A stretch of 39,294 bases of DNA from Herminiimonas sp. CN (GTDB lineage Bacteria > Pseudomonadota > Gammaproteobacteria > Burkholderiales > Burkholderiaceae_D): contig NZ_AVCC01000025.1 in assembly GCF_000622895.1 (NCBI RefSeq), positions 1 to 39,294 of the forward strand, in the 5' to 3' direction. Every line of letters begins with the position of its first letter. Position 1 is the stretch's first letter. This document shows positions 19,597 through 28,335 of the stretch, piece after piece. Under the pieces are notes generated by a model. The model saw only the letters and a program-made list of their open reading frames with translations. It searched no databases and had not been told where the DNA came from. Both the position numbers and the translations under genes were made by a program.

Positions 19597-21879
19597 ATGC
19601 AAAAACTTCTTCACAACCTCAATCCCGAACAACTCGCCGCCGTCACGCTGCCGGCGCAATCCGCGCTGATTCTGGCCGGCGCCGGCTCCGGCAAGACCCG
19701 CGTGCTGACCACCCGCATCGCCTGGCTGATCCAGAGCGGGCAAGTGTCGCCCAGCAGTCTGTTGGCCGTGACCTTCACCAACAAGGCGTCGAAGGAAATG
19801 ACCGCGCGCCTCTCCGCGATGCTTCCGATCAACACCCGCGGCATGTGGATCGGCACCTTCCACGGCTTGTGCAACCGGCTGCTGCGCGCGCATTATCGCG
19901 ACGCCGGCTTGCCGCAGACGTTTCAGATCCTGGATTCTTCCGACCAGCTGTCGGTCATCAAGCGCCTGCTGAAGGCCAACAACATCGATGACGAGAAATA
20001 TCCGGCGCGCAACCTGATGTACTTCATCAACAGCGCCAAGGATCAGGGCTTGCGTGCCGACAAGGTGGAGGCGCATGACCCGCACGAGCGCAAGATGGTC
20101 GAGCTGTACCAGATTTACGACGACCAGTGCCAGCGCGAAGGCGTGGTCGATTTTGCCGAACTGTTGCTGCGCTGCTATGAATTGCTCAGCCGCAACCAGC
20201 CGCTGCGCGAGCACTATCAGGCCCGCTTCAAGCACATCCTGGTCGATGAATTCCAGGATACCAACGACTTGCAGTACAAGTGGCTGAAGCTGCTGGCCGG
20301 GCCGCACAATGCAGTGTTTGCGGTCGGTGATGATGACCAGAGCATTTACGCATTTCGCGGCGCCAATGTCGGCAACATGGCCGCCTTCGAGCGCGAATTC
20401 AAGGTCGAGAATCTGATCAAGCTGGAGCAGAACTACCGCTCGCACGGCCATATCCTCGACAGTGCCAACATGCTGATCGCCAACAACAGCAAGCGCCTGG
20501 GCAAGAATCTGCGCACCGACGCCGGCCATGGCGAACCGGTGCGGGTCCAGGAAGTGACGTCCGACCTCGAAGAGGCGCGCTGGATCATCGAGCAAGCCAA
20601 GGGTCTGATCAATGAAGGCTGGCTGCGCAGCGAAATCGCGGTGCTGTACCGCTCCAACGCGCAATCGCGGGTGATCGAGCATGCGCTGTTCTCGGCCGGC
20701 ATCCCGTACAAGGTGTACGGCGGCCAGCGCTTCTTCGAGCGCGCCGAGGTCAAGCACGCGATCGCCTATCTGCAATTGATGGACAATCTGCACAACGATT
20801 CCGCCTTCCTGCGGGTGGTCAATTTCCCGACCCGCGGCATCGGCGTGCGCGCGCTGGAGCAATTGCAGGACGCCGCCAGACAGTACGATATTTCCCTGTA
20901 CGCGGCGGTGCCGTATGTGACCGGCAAGGCCGGAACCGCATTGGGCAACTTCATCAAGCTGATCGAAAGCGCGCGCTTCGAGGCGCAGCACCTGCCGTTG
21001 CCGGAGATGGTGCAGCTGGTGCTGAACGCCAGCGGCCTGCTGACCCATTACCAGACCGAAAAAGAGGGCGCCGACCGGATTGAGAATCTGGAGCAGGTGG
21101 TCAGTGCCGCGACGCTGTTCGTGGCCGAAGAAGGCTTCGGCCACGACGCGCCGGCCTTCCTCGGTCCGAAGGCGCAGGCGGTGGCGGGCGCTGCGATTAT
21201 GAATGCCGACGGCATCGAAATCTTCGACGCCGATGCCGCGCTGCCGGCCGTGATGTCGCCGCTGTCGGCCTTCCTGTCGCACGCATCGCTGGAAGCGGGC
21301 GACAATCAGGCCCAGGCCGGGCAGGATGCGCTGCAGATGATGACCGTCCATTCGGCCAAGGGACTGGAGTTCGATGCGGTGTTCATCACCGGCCTGGAAG
21401 AAGGACTGTTCCCGCACGAGAACAGTGCCAAGGAAGACGGCGGCGTCGAGGAGGAGCGGCGCCTGATGTACGTCGCCATCACGCGCGCCAGAAAGCGCCT
21501 GTACATGACTTTTTCGCAGACGCGGATGCTGCACGGCCAGATCCGCTACAACGTGAAATCGCGCTTTTTCGACGAATTGCCGGAAGAGTCGCTGAAATGG
21601 CTGTCGCCGCAGGTGAAGGTGCAGCCGCAATGGTCGGCGCAACCGAAGGCGGCCTGGATCGATGCGCCGGATACCGGCGCCAACCGGATTGCGCAAAGCA
21701 TCAGTAATGGCCATGGCTGGCGTATCGGCGAATCGGTCGCGCACGCCAAGTTCGGCGAGGGCGTGATCGTCAACATCGAAGGCAGCGGCACCAATGCGCG
21801 CGCGCAAATCAATTTCGGCCGTCAAGTCGGGATCAAGCTGCTCGATCTGGGGATCGCCAAGCTGGAGAAGGTGGCCTAG
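19597..21879 (+). CDS. uvrD: ATP-dependent DNA helicase of the UvrD/PcrA/Rep family
   Basis: This is a superfamily 1A 3'-5' helicase used in nucleotide excision and mismatch repair. The 760-residue protein has Walker A AGAGSGKT (27-34), motif Ia TFTNKASKEM, GTFHGLCNRLLR, motif II ILVDEFQDTNDLQY, motif III VFAVGDDDQSIYAFRGA, motif IV LEQNYRSHGHIL, motif V MTVHSAKGLEFDAVFITGLEEGLFPHE and motif VI EEERRLMYVAITRARKRLY. The C-terminal part ends with a Tudor-like domain, VAHAKFGEGVIVNIEGSG...INFGRQVGIKLLDLGIAKLEKV, typical of UvrD/PcrA. It is convergent with corC, 141 nt away. Confidence 0.95.
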   Translation: MQKLLHNLNPEQLAAVTLPAQSALILAGAGSGKTRVLTTRIAWLIQSGQVSPSSLLAVTFTNKASKEMTARLSAMLPINTRGMWIGTFHGLCNRLLRAHYRDAGLPQTFQILDSSDQLSVIKRLLKANNIDDEKYPARNLMYFINSAKDQGLRADKVEAHDPHERKMVELYQIYDDQCQREGVVDFAELLLRCYELLSRNQPLREHYQARFKHILVDEFQDTNDLQYKWLKLLAGPHNAVFAVGDDDQSIYAFRGANVGNMAAFEREFKVENLIKLEQNYRSHGHILDSANMLIANNSKRLGKNLRTDAGHGEPVRVQEVTSDLEEARWIIEQAKGLINEGWLRSEIAVLYRSNAQSRVIEHALFSAGIPYKVYGGQRFFERAEVKHAIAYLQLMDNLHNDSAFLRVVNFPTRGIGVRALEQLQDAARQYDISLYAAVPYVTGKAGTALGNFIKLIESARFEAQHLPLPEMVQLVLNASGLLTHYQTEKEGADRIENLEQVVSAATLFVAEEGFGHDAPAFLGPKAQAVAGAAIMNADGIEIFDADAALPAVMSPLSAFLSHASLEAGDNQAQAGQDALQMMTVHSAKGLEFDAVFITGLEEGLFPHENSAKEDGGVEEERRLMYVAITRARKRLYMTFSQTRMLHGQIRYNVKSRFFDELPEESLKWLSPQVKVQPQWSAQPKAAWIDAPDTGANRIAQSISNGHGWRIGESVAHAKFGEGVIVNIEGSGTNARAQINFGRQVGIKLLDLGIAKLEKVA

Positions 21880-21938
21880 GAACCTGCTTCAGTCGATTCC
21901 GGCGCCGTAATCGGAATGCGGCCCGGATTGCAGTGTTT

Positions 21939-22010
21939 CATATACCAGCCCGTGTATTTTTAATGCCGCAGAAAAATAAGTGAGAAATTATGGTTTTTAC
22001 GCCATACTCC
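21939..22010 (-). repeat. Intergenic repeat, copy C
   Basis: On the minus strand, 10 nt after the corC stop codon, the sequence reads GGAGTAT...TAAAAACCAT...TTATTTTTCTGCGGC, then ATTAAAAATAC, five variable bases and CTGGTATAT. The last two blocks are identical, at the same spacing, to those of copy A (48-72). Here the element points towards the 3' end of uvrD rather than towards a start codon. This argues that it is a dispersed repeat or 3' element rather than only a promoter. Confidence 0.5.
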
Positions 22011-22020
22011 AGATTTTTCC

Positions 22021-22905
22021 TTAGTCTGCTTCGTCGACGTCAACCGGCGGCAGTTTTTCCACCAGCAGCACATTGACCTGGCGCGCATCGGCGCGCAGCA
22101 CTTCAAAACGCAGGTTGTCGATATTGAAGACGTCGCCCTTGCGCGGCACCCGGCCGAGGTGATTGGCAACCAGGCCGCCGATGGTGTCGACGTCGTCATT
22201 GGCCAGCCGGGTTGTCAGCGTTTGGTTGAATTGTTCGATTTCGGTCAGCGCCTTGACGCGCCAGCGCGGGCCGTAAACACCGTGCTTGATCGGGAGAATA
22301 TTGTCTTCTTCTTCATCGAAATCGTATTCGTCCTCGATGTCGCCGACGATCTGCTCCAGCACGTCTTCAATCGTAATCAGGCCGGCCACGCCGCCGTATT
22401 CGTCGACCACGATCGCCATGTGGTTGCGGTTGGCGCGGAAGTCGCGCAGCAGCACGTTCAGGCGCTTCGATTCCGGGATGAAGACCGCCGGGCGCAGCAT
22501 GTCGCGCACGTCGAACGATTCTTCCGCGTAATAGCGCAGCAAATCCTTCGCCAGCAAAATGCCGATCACCTTGTCGCGCTCGCCTTCGGTGGCGGGGAAG
22601 CGCGAGTGCGCGGTGGTCAGTACATGCGGCATCCATTCCTCGATCGGCTTGCTGATGTCGATCACGTCCATTTGCGAGCGGGGAATCATGATGTCGCGCA
22701 CCGACAGGTCGGAGACCTGGAACACGCCTTCGATCATCGACAGCGCATCGGCGTCGATCAGGTTGCGATCATGCGCATCGTGCAGCACTTCGAGCAACTC
22801 GCTGCGGTTCTCTGGTTCGGGGGAAATCAGGGCGGTCAGGCGTTCAAACAATGACCGGTGGGGTTTGACGTCAGGAATTCTGACGTCGGCAGGATGATCT
22901 GGCAT
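22021..22905 (-). CDS. corC: CorC/HlyC family protein with CBS-domain pair
   Basis: The 294-residue cytoplasmic protein has a short N-terminal helix region (about 1-65). A CBS pair follows (about 70-195: VRDIMIPRSQMDVIDI... to DEYGGVAGLITIEDVLEQIVGDIEDEYD), then the CorC_HlyC domain (about 215-290: WRVKALTEIEQFNQTLTT...VDTIGGLVANHLGRVPRKGD). Members bind nucleotides through the CBS pair and have been linked to magnesium and cobalt efflux or membrane homeostasis; the exact role is unsettled. It is the last gene of the minus-strand run miaB-ybeZ-ybeY-corC. lnt, which often follows corC in proteobacteria, is absent: the run ends facing uvrD. Confidence 0.9.
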   Translation of the reverse strand: MPDHPADVRIPDVKPHRSLFERLTALISPEPENRSELLEVLHDAHDRNLIDADALSMIEGVFQVSDLSVRDIMIPRSQMDVIDISKPIEEWMPHVLTTAHSRFPATEGERDKVIGILLAKDLLRYYAEESFDVRDMLRPAVFIPESKRLNVLLRDFRANRNHMAIVVDEYGGVAGLITIEDVLEQIVGDIEDEYDFDEEEDNILPIKHGVYGPRWRVKALTEIEQFNQTLTTRLANDDVDTIGGLVANHLGRVPRKGDVFNIDNLRFEVLRADARQVNVLLVEKLPPVDVDEAD

Positions 22906-23013
22906 AAGAGGCGATTAGCCGTTGTTTCGATCGGCATAGGATACAACAAATGCACCGGCAGACCAAAAATCCCGGTTTTGTATATCTGCTGCTGCCCCCT
23001 GCCTTGGCGGGCA

Positions 23014-23472
23014 TCAACGCTCCGCGTAGGGATTCGGCAGCCCCAGCGCGGCCAGGATGTCGGCTTCGATGGCTTCCATCTCCTGCGCTTCTTCTTCGAC
23101 CTCGTGGTCGTAACCCTGCGCATGCAGCACGCCATGCACGATCAGGTGGGCGGCGTGCGCGAGCACCGATTTGCCCTGCTCGGCGGCTTCCCGCTGCAGC
23201 ACATCGGTGCACAGGATGATGTCGGCCTGTGTGGTTTCGGCATCCTGGTCTTCGGTGTAGGCGAAGGTCAGCACGTTGGTCGGGTAATCCTTGCCGCGAT
23301 AGTCGCGGTTCAGGGCCTGGCCTTCTTGCGCATCGACGAAGCGGATCGTCAGTTCGGTCGGGGCGAACAGCGCCGCCTGCACCCAGCGCCGCAGCCGGGG
23401 GCGGGTGAGCGTGTCCTGCAGGCGCGGGTCCGGGTATTGCACCGACAGCGAGAGTTTATTTTTTGCGGGCAT
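23014..23472 (-). CDS. ybeY: Endoribonuclease YbeY (16S rRNA maturation)
   Basis: YbeY is a zinc-dependent RNase needed for correct 16S rRNA 3' processing and ribosome quality control. The signature [12 protein letters not shown], supplying the three zinc-binding histidines, lies near residues 113-124. The family segment [33 protein letters not shown] precedes it. ATG 23472 gives 152 residues, the normal size. A longer reading frame to 23532 exists but would lie deeper inside ybeZ. With the chosen start, ybeY overlaps the end of ybeZ by 17 nt, consistent with translational coupling; corC follows after 108 nt. Confidence 0.93.
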   Translation of the reverse strand: MPAKNKLSLSVQYPDPRLQDTLTRPRLRRWVQAALFAPTELTIRFVDAQEGQALNRDYRGKDYPTNVLTFAYTEDQDAETTQADIILCTDVLQREAAEQGKSVLAHAAHLIVHGVLHAQGYDHEVEEEAQEMEAIEADILAALGLPNPYAER

Positions 23473-24514
23473 GGCTAATGGCGGAAGATTTATGCAGCTC
23501 GACTTCCAGGCTGCTGGCCGATTCGTAGGCATCGACGATGCGCCCGACCAGCGGGTGGCGCACCACGTCGATGCTGGTGAAATGCGAGAAAGCGATGCCG
23601 CGCACGTCTTTCAGCACGCCGAGCGCATCGTTCAGGCCGCTTTTCTGGCCGCGCTGCAAGTCGACTTGCGTGACGTCGCCGGTGACCACCGCCTTGCTGC
23701 CGAAGCCGATCCGGGTCAGGAACATCTTCATCTGCTCGGGCGTGGTGTTCTGCGCTTCGTCCAGGATGATGAACGCGTGGTTCAGCGTGCGGCCGCGCAT
23801 GTAGGCCAGCGGCGCGATTTCGATGGTTTGCTTCTCGAACAGCTTCTGGGTCTTGTCGAAACCCAGCAGATCGTACAGCGCGTCGTACAGCGGGCGCAGG
23901 TAGGGATCGACTTTCTGCGCCAGGTCGCCGGGCAGGAAACCGAGGCGCTCGCCGGCTTCGACCGCCGGGCGCGTCAGCACGATGCGCTTGACCGCGTCGC
24001 GCTCCAGCGCATCGACCGCGCAGGCCACCGCCAGATACGTCTTGCCGGTGCCGGCCGGGCCGACGCCGAAGGTGATGTCGTGCTCCAGGATCGCGTTCAG
24101 ATATTGGTTCTGGTGCGGCGTGCGCCCGCGCAGGTCGGCGCGGCGCGTCTTCAGCACCGGACTTTCGATGGCGTCGGGCAGGATTTCCGCCATTGCCGAG
24201 GTGAGCGCATCGCTGGCGGGATTGATCTCTTTTGCGGCCAGTTTTGCCCGTTGCTCGACTAGCGCCAGCTGCACTTCATCAACTGAAATCGGTTTGCTGG
24301 CAGCGGCATAAAAACGTTCCAGGATTGCGACAGCCCGTTCGCCGTTGGCGCCGCCGACCACGAAGCGGTCGCCGCGGCGGAAAATCGTCACGTCCAGCGC
24401 AGCCGAAATTTGCCGCAGGTTTTCATCGAGCGGGCCGCACAGATGCGCCAGCCGCGCATTGTCGAGCGGCTCCGGCAGGAAGTGTTGCGGCTGGGAAGGG
24501 GATTTGGTTTTCAA
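23456..24514 (-). CDS. ybeZ: PhoH-like ATPase YbeZ
   Basis: YbeZ is a PhoH-family NTPase that interacts with YbeY in RNA metabolism. The 352-residue protein has an N-terminal KH-like region and Walker A GPAGTGKT at residues 152-159. [18 protein letters not shown] precedes it, and [32 protein letters not shown], Walker [25 protein letters not shown] and [11 protein letters not shown] follow. It starts at ATG 24514, overlapping the miaB stop by 4 nt, and its end overlaps ybeY, so the three genes are coupled. Confidence 0.95.
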   Translation of the reverse strand: MKTKSPSQPQHFLPEPLDNARLAHLCGPLDENLRQISAALDVTIFRRGDRFVVGGANGERAVAILERFYAAASKPISVDEVQLALVEQRAKLAAKEINPASDALTSAMAEILPDAIESPVLKTRRADLRGRTPHQNQYLNAILEHDITFGVGPAGTGKTYLAVACAVDALERDAVKRIVLTRPAVEAGERLGFLPGDLAQKVDPYLRPLYDALYDLLGFDKTQKLFEKQTIEIAPLAYMRGRTLNHAFIILDEAQNTTPEQMKMFLTRIGFGSKAVVTGDVTQVDLQRGQKSGLNDALGVLKDVRGIAFSHFTSIDVVRHPLVGRIVDAYESASSLEVELHKSSAISHARKK

Positions 24515-25890
24515 ATGGCGCTTTGCTGGATAAGTGAAGGTTGAGCTGCAACCAGTTCGCCTCGCAGCGAATAGGTATAGCTGTGCGTGATTTCGATATC
24601 GACCTGCCGGCCGATCAGGCGCGCGCCATCCGGTCCGCCGTCGAAATTGACAACGCGGTTGTTCTCCGAGCGGCCCTGCATTTCCTGCGGGCTCTTGGCT
24701 GACGGCCCTTCGACCAGAATGCGCTGGACGGTACCGATCATCTGTTGGCTGTAGCGCTTGGTGTTGTCGCTGATGACGGCCTGCAAGCGTTGCAAGCGCG
24801 CCAGCTTGACCTCATGCGGGGTGTCGTCCTGTAGGTTGGCGGCCGGGGTGCCGGGGCGGGCGCTGAAAATGAAGCTGTAACTGTTGTCGAAGCCGATGTC
24901 GTCGATCAGCTGCATCACGGCCTCGAAATCGGCCTCGGTCTCGCCCGGGAAGCCGACGATGAAGTCGCTCGAGATCGCGATATTCGGCCGTACCGCGCGC
25001 AGACGCCGCACCACCGACTTGTATTCCAGCGCGGTGTAGCCGCGCTTCATGGCCGCCAGGATCCGGTCCGAGCCGTGCTGGGCCGGCAGGTACAGGTGAT
25101 CAACCAGTTTCGGCACCTTGGCGTAGGTGTCGATCAGGCGCTGGGTGAATTCCTTCGGGTGGCTGGTGACGAAGCGGATGCGCTCGATGCCGGGAATTTC
25201 CGCGATGTATTCGATCAGCAGCGCGAAATCGGCCACCTCGCCGTCGGCCGCGTCCAGGCTCATCTTGCCGCGATAGGCATTGACGTTCTGCCCCAGCAGC
25301 GTGATTTCCTTGACGCCCTGTTCGGTCAGGCCGGCGATTTCAGTCAGCACGTCGTCGAAGCGGCGCGACACTTCCTCGCCGCGGGTGTAAGGCACCACGC
25401 AGTAGCTGCAATACTTGCTGCAGCCTTCCATGATCGATACGAACGCGGTCGCGCCATCCACCTTGGCCGGCGGCAAATGGTCGAATTTTTCGATTTCGGG
25501 AAAGCTGATGTCGACTTGCGCAGTACCGCTGACGCGGCGCTGATGGATCAGGTCCGGCAGCCGATGCAGGGTTTGCGGACCGAACACCACATCCACATAC
25601 GGCGCGCGCTGGATGATGGCCGCCCCTTCCTGGGACGCCACGCAGCCGCCGACGCCGATCACCAGATCGGGCCGGGCCAGTTTCAATTCGCGGATGCGGC
25701 CGAGGTCGGAAAACACCTTTTCCTGCGCCTTCTCGCGCACCGAGCAAGTGTTGAGCAGGATTACGTCGGCGTCTTCGATGGCGTCGGTCTTGATGATGCC
25801 GTCGGAGGCGTTGAGCACGTCGGCCATCTTGTCCGAGTCGTACTCGTTCATCTGGCAGCCGAAGGTCTTGATGAATACTTTTTTTTGCAT
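24511..25890 (-). CDS. miaB: tRNA-2-methylthio-N6-dimethylallyladenosine synthase MiaB
   Basis: MiaB is the radical-SAM methylthiotransferase that converts i6A37 to ms2i6A37 in tRNAs reading UNN codons. The 459-residue protein has the three N-terminal cysteines C12, C49 and C83 that hold the auxiliary cluster, and the radical-SAM triad C157-x3-C161-x2-C164 (CSKYCSYC). The C-terminal TRAM domain runs to the end ([27 protein letters not shown]...). It is the first gene of the miaB-ybeZ-ybeY-corC run. The start codon ATG 25890 lies 26 nt after the small secreted-protein gene on the same strand. Confidence 0.97.
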   Translation of the reverse strand: MQKKVFIKTFGCQMNEYDSDKMADVLNASDGIIKTDAIEDADVILLNTCSVREKAQEKVFSDLGRIRELKLARPDLVIGVGGCVASQEGAAIIQRAPYVDVVFGPQTLHRLPDLIHQRRVSGTAQVDISFPEIEKFDHLPPAKVDGATAFVSIMEGCSKYCSYCVVPYTRGEEVSRRFDDVLTEIAGLTEQGVKEITLLGQNVNAYRGKMSLDAADGEVADFALLIEYIAEIPGIERIRFVTSHPKEFTQRLIDTYAKVPKLVDHLYLPAQHGSDRILAAMKRGYTALEYKSVVRRLRAVRPNIAISSDFIVGFPGETEADFEAVMQLIDDIGFDNSYSFIFSARPGTPAANLQDDTPHEVKLARLQRLQAVISDNTKRYSQQMIGTVQRILVEGPSAKSPQEMQGRSENNRVVNFDGGPDGARLIGRQVDIEITHSYTYSLRGELVAAQPSLIQQSAI

Positions 25891-25916
25891 GGAATGGCTT
25901 TGTGCGGATAGAATTT

Positions 25917-26261
25917 CTAGCGGTTCTGTTCTGGTAACGGCTTGGCGGCTTCTTGCGGGTTCAGCATCCAGATTCGGTGGATCTGCCCCTGATTGTTCTC
26001 GATAAAATTGACGGTAATTTTGCTGCCGCGCAAAGCGGCAGGCATTTCGATCGTATTTTCGGTGTTGAATATCTGCGCACCCGCCGACAATTCGCGCTGC
26101 TTGCCATCGATGATGATGGCCGGATAAGTCGCAGGCGTCATTGTCCCGCGTTTGGCATTGGCTGGAAAGGGGCGCTCATAGGCTGCGGCGGAATATGTCA
26201 ACGTTGCCAATAAAAATGCCGATAGAAAATATTTTGCCTGCATGGAAGCATTCCGTTTCAT
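25917..26261 (-). CDS. Small predicted secreted protein of unknown function
   Basis: The 114-residue protein (108 if translation starts at ATG 26243, which fits a signal peptide better) begins [21 protein letters not shown], a lysine-containing n-region, hydrophobic core and AAA cleavage site. The mature part (about 85 residues, starting [10 protein letters not shown]) contains [24 protein letters not shown] and [30 protein letters not shown], which looks like a small beta-rich periplasmic domain. No catalytic motif or known family is recognised. It ends 26 nt before miaB on the same strand, so it may share that transcript. Confidence 0.7.
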   Translation of the reverse strand: MKRNASMQAKYFLSAFLLATLTYSAAAYERPFPANAKRGTMTPATYPAIIIDGKQRELSAGAQIFNTENTIEMPAALRGSKITVNFIENNQGQIHRIWMLNPQEAAKPLPEQNR

Positions 26262-26811
26262 TGCTAATTGTTTATTTGAAATCCAGCCCTATGCCATAAG
26301 AAGTTGCAAGGGCGAATAGCCTATCACATCGGCATGATGGATTCATTCCACGCTCGCCCATCCTGATGAACTGCGGATTGACTTATGCCGCAAAAATCAG
26401 ATTTCAATAAAATCAATAACTGACAGTGGATTTTTTCGAATATCGGAATAAATCTGCGCTTCTCTAAAGCGCTTTGTTGACGTGCATTACTCCCGCTGCT
26501 AATGCGAGTAGGAATTGCAGCGTCTGAAGAGGCTGTAGCAAGGCATCGGGCGGATGATGGCGACGCATCCTGATGTCAGGTTCCTGGCGTCGAGCCAAAA
26601 CCTTGTCTTTTGTCGTCAAATCAGCCTCGGCATGCTGGTGTGCGCTCCTGTGCCCATGCCAAAGCGCAATGGCACCGAAGGCTGTGCTTTACCGCAGCAC
26701 ATGAATTGCTGTCGTATGCCAAATTGTGTGCGACGAAGTTCCGTTTGGTCAGACTGCAGCGCGCCTTGGCTGTCCTGATCGCGGCGGTATCCAGATGCTA
26801 CTACGTAATCC
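26262..26811. other. 550-bp stretch without a recognisable gene
   Basis: Between the secreted-protein gene and badR there is no convincing coding region. Short open frames at 26554-26778, 26610-26882 (plus) and 26616-26852 (minus) overlap each other, lack ribosome-binding sites and match no family recognised here. The left part (26280-26460) is AT-rich, and probably holds the promoter for the minus-strand gene. On its minus strand, ATTTTTGCGGCAT followed by CAATCC faintly recalls the intergenic repeat at 7413-7472. The stretch marks the junction between housekeeping and catabolic genes and may contain decayed sequence. Confidence 0.5.
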
Positions 26812-27324
26812 TCATGCGGCATCCTCTCCATCGCCTGCAGATCCTTCAGCATCCAGTCGCTTCATATTGTCCAGCATCTTGAGCAGGTAATGGAGGGTGT
26901 GGGTCATATCGCTGACCGAGAAATCCGTGAGCGCCTGCTCGTAGTAGTCATTAATTTTCGGTATCGCTTTATTGTTCCAGACTTCATGGCCTGACTTTGT
27001 CATGGTGATCAGGCGGGAGCGCCGGTCGCGCCCATCCTGGTCGATGCTGAGGTGGCCGTCGCGCTCCATCCGGCTGATCAATCCCGACAGATTCTGCCGG
27101 CTTACCAACAGGTAGCGGGCCAGATCCCCTACGCTCATTCCATCTTCTGCTTCCGGGCGCGACAGAGCGCCCAGAACCGCCCACTGCTGTGTGGTGAGAC
27201 CCAGATCCTCGACTGCTCTTGTGCCTGTTTTATGCAACATATTTGCGCATTGATACAGGCGGAAGAACAATCTGTTAGCCAATTCCATTCGCGCGGCAGT
27301 GACTGATTCGTTGGGATTTTTCAT
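26812..27324 (-). CDS. badR: MarR-family transcriptional regulator, BadR-like
   Basis: The 170-residue protein is a winged-helix MarR regulator: helical dimer region NRLFFRLYQCANMLHKTGTRAVEDLGL (residues about 16-42), recognition part TTQQWAVLGALS...SVGDLARYLLVSRQNLSGLISRMERDGHL, and wing DQDGRDRRSRLITMTKSG. In Rhodopseudomonas palustris the MarR protein BadR represses the badHI/ali genes and is released by 2-ketocyclohexane-1-carboxyl-CoA. The position here, divergent from badH, supports the same role. ATG 27324 was preferred to a TTG at 27381, because the extension would run through the promoter and operator. A TTGACA (minus strand, 27376-27381) lies inside operator 1, so autorepression is likely. 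Confidence 0.82.
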   Translation of the reverse strand: MKNPNESVTAARMELANRLFFRLYQCANMLHKTGTRAVEDLGLTTQQWAVLGALSRPEAEDGMSVGDLARYLLVSRQNLSGLISRMERDGHLSIDQDGRDRRSRLITMTKSGHEVWNNKAIPKINDYYEQALTDFSVSDMTHTLHYLLKMLDNMKRLDAEGSAGDGEDAA

Positions 27325-27369
27325 GAATTTTCCGGTAAGTTCACTATATTGAAAATAATACCTATGTGC

Positions 27370-27396
27370 AATATATGTCAATGTATTTGCGTATAT
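27370..27396. promoter_or_regulatory. Candidate BadR operator 1 (badR-proximal)
   Basis: This 27-bp sequence matches operator 2 at 24 of 27 positions. It has AT-rich flanks (ATATAT / GTATAT) around an imperfect dyad GTCAAT-GT-ATTTGC, with the left half perfect. It starts 45 nt upstream of the badR start codon, and its complement contains TTGACA, a consensus -35 hexamer for badR. Binding here would block badR transcription. Confidence 0.7.
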
Positions 27397-27436
27397 TTAT
27401 TTAATTTAGAGCTTGCACAAACGCTGATCGTAAAAT

Positions 27437-27463
27437 AATATATGTAAATGTATTGACGTATAT
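27437..27463. promoter_or_regulatory. Candidate BadR operator 2 (badH-proximal)
   Basis: This is the second copy of the 27-bp element, centred 67 bp from operator 1. Its inner dyad is GTAAAT-GT-ATTGAC, with the right half perfect, so the two copies together define GTCAAT-N2-ATTGAC. TTGCAC (27413-27418), 17 nt, and TAATAT (27436-27441) form a weak candidate badH promoter whose -10 overlaps the element. It ends 62 nt before the badH start codon. Confidence 0.7.
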
Positions 27464-27525
27464 GCGATTTGACTACAACGCAGTGCGTAAGGATACCAAC
27501 CCTGATAACTCTGGTGGAGAAAAGT

Positions 27526-28293
27526 ATGCAACGATTTGACGGAAAGACAGTAATCGTGACGGGCGGTGGCGGCGGCATCGGCGGCGCAACCAGCCGTCGC
27601 TTTGCAGCTGAGGGCGCCAAGGTTGCCGTGTTCGACATGAACGTCGAAGCCGCTCAGCGCGTGGTCGACGAAATCAAGGCCGCAGGCGGCCAGGCGCAAG
27701 CCTTCAAGTGCAACATCACCGACCGCGCCGAAGTCGATGCGGCCGTGGCTGCCGCCGAAGCCGCCCTGGGCCCCATCGCCGTGCTGGTCAATAACGCTGG
27801 CTGGGACGTGTTCAAGCCCTTCGTCAAGACCGTGCCTGCCGAGTGGGACAAGCTGATCGCCATCAACCTGACCGGCGCGCTGCACATGCACCACGCTGTG
27901 CTGCCAGGCATGGCCGAACGCAAGTACGGTCACATCGTGAACGTGGCCTCAGACGCGGCACGTGGCGGCTCATCCGGCGAGGCTGTGTACGCCGCTTGCA
28001 AGGGCGGCCTGGTCGCTTTGTCCAAGACCCTGGCACGTGAACACGCTCGCCAAGGCATTACCGTAAACGTCGTGTGCCCCGGCCCGACCGACACCGCCCT
28101 GCTGGCTGGTGTGGCTGAAGGTGCCCGTGATCCGGCCAAGTTGATCGAAGCCTTCAAGAGCGCCATTCCCTTGGGGCGCCTGGGTCAACCTGACGACCTG
28201 GCCAGCGCCATCGTCTTCTTCGGCAGCGACGACGCTTCGTTCATTACCGGTCAGGTGATCAGCGTCTCCGGCGGCCTGACCATGCACGGTTAA
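27526..28293 (+). CDS. badH: 2-hydroxycyclohexanecarboxyl-CoA dehydrogenase, BadH-like SDR
   Basis: BadH oxidises 2-hydroxycyclohexane-1-carboxyl-CoA to the 2-keto ester with NAD. The 255-residue classical short-chain dehydrogenase has the cofactor motif TGGGGGIG (12-19), NNAG (89-92), catalytic Ser142 (VASDAA) and the Y155-x3-K159 pair (YAACK). It ends with FITGQVISVSGGLTMHG, as in the FabG-like branch. Assignment to BadH rather than a generic FabG rests on overall sequence character and on badI, aliB, aliA and badK following it. ATG 27526 with GGAGA upstream is chosen over an in-frame ATG at 27469, which sits beside the operator. It is the first gene of the operon. Confidence 0.87.
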   Translation: MQRFDGKTVIVTGGGGGIGGATSRRFAAEGAKVAVFDMNVEAAQRVVDEIKAAGGQAQAFKCNITDRAEVDAAVAAAEAALGPIAVLVNNAGWDVFKPFVKTVPAEWDKLIAINLTGALHMHHAVLPGMAERKYGHIVNVASDAARGGSSGEAVYAACKGGLVALSKTLAREHARQGITVNVVCPGPTDTALLAGVAEGARDPAKLIEAFKSAIPLGRLGQPDDLASAIVFFGSDDASFITGQVISVSGGLTMHG

Positions 28294-28335
28294 GCCGTTC
28301 TGTCACTTTCACAACCCTATTTAAGAGAGAACACC

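Noticed and set aside
19513..21825. 770-codon minus-strand open frame opposite uvrD
   Set aside because: It is a shadow of uvrD, whose helicase motifs are all present on the plus strand.
22940..22991. Possible further copy of the intergenic repeat between ybeY and corC (AAAAATCCCGG...GTATAT)
   Set aside because: The spacing is one base short and the ATTAAAAATAC block is broken; too weak to count as a copy.
26554..26882. Overlapping short open frames on both strands in the gap before badR
   Set aside because: They have no start signals, no recognisable domain and mutually overlapping frames; one runs into badR.
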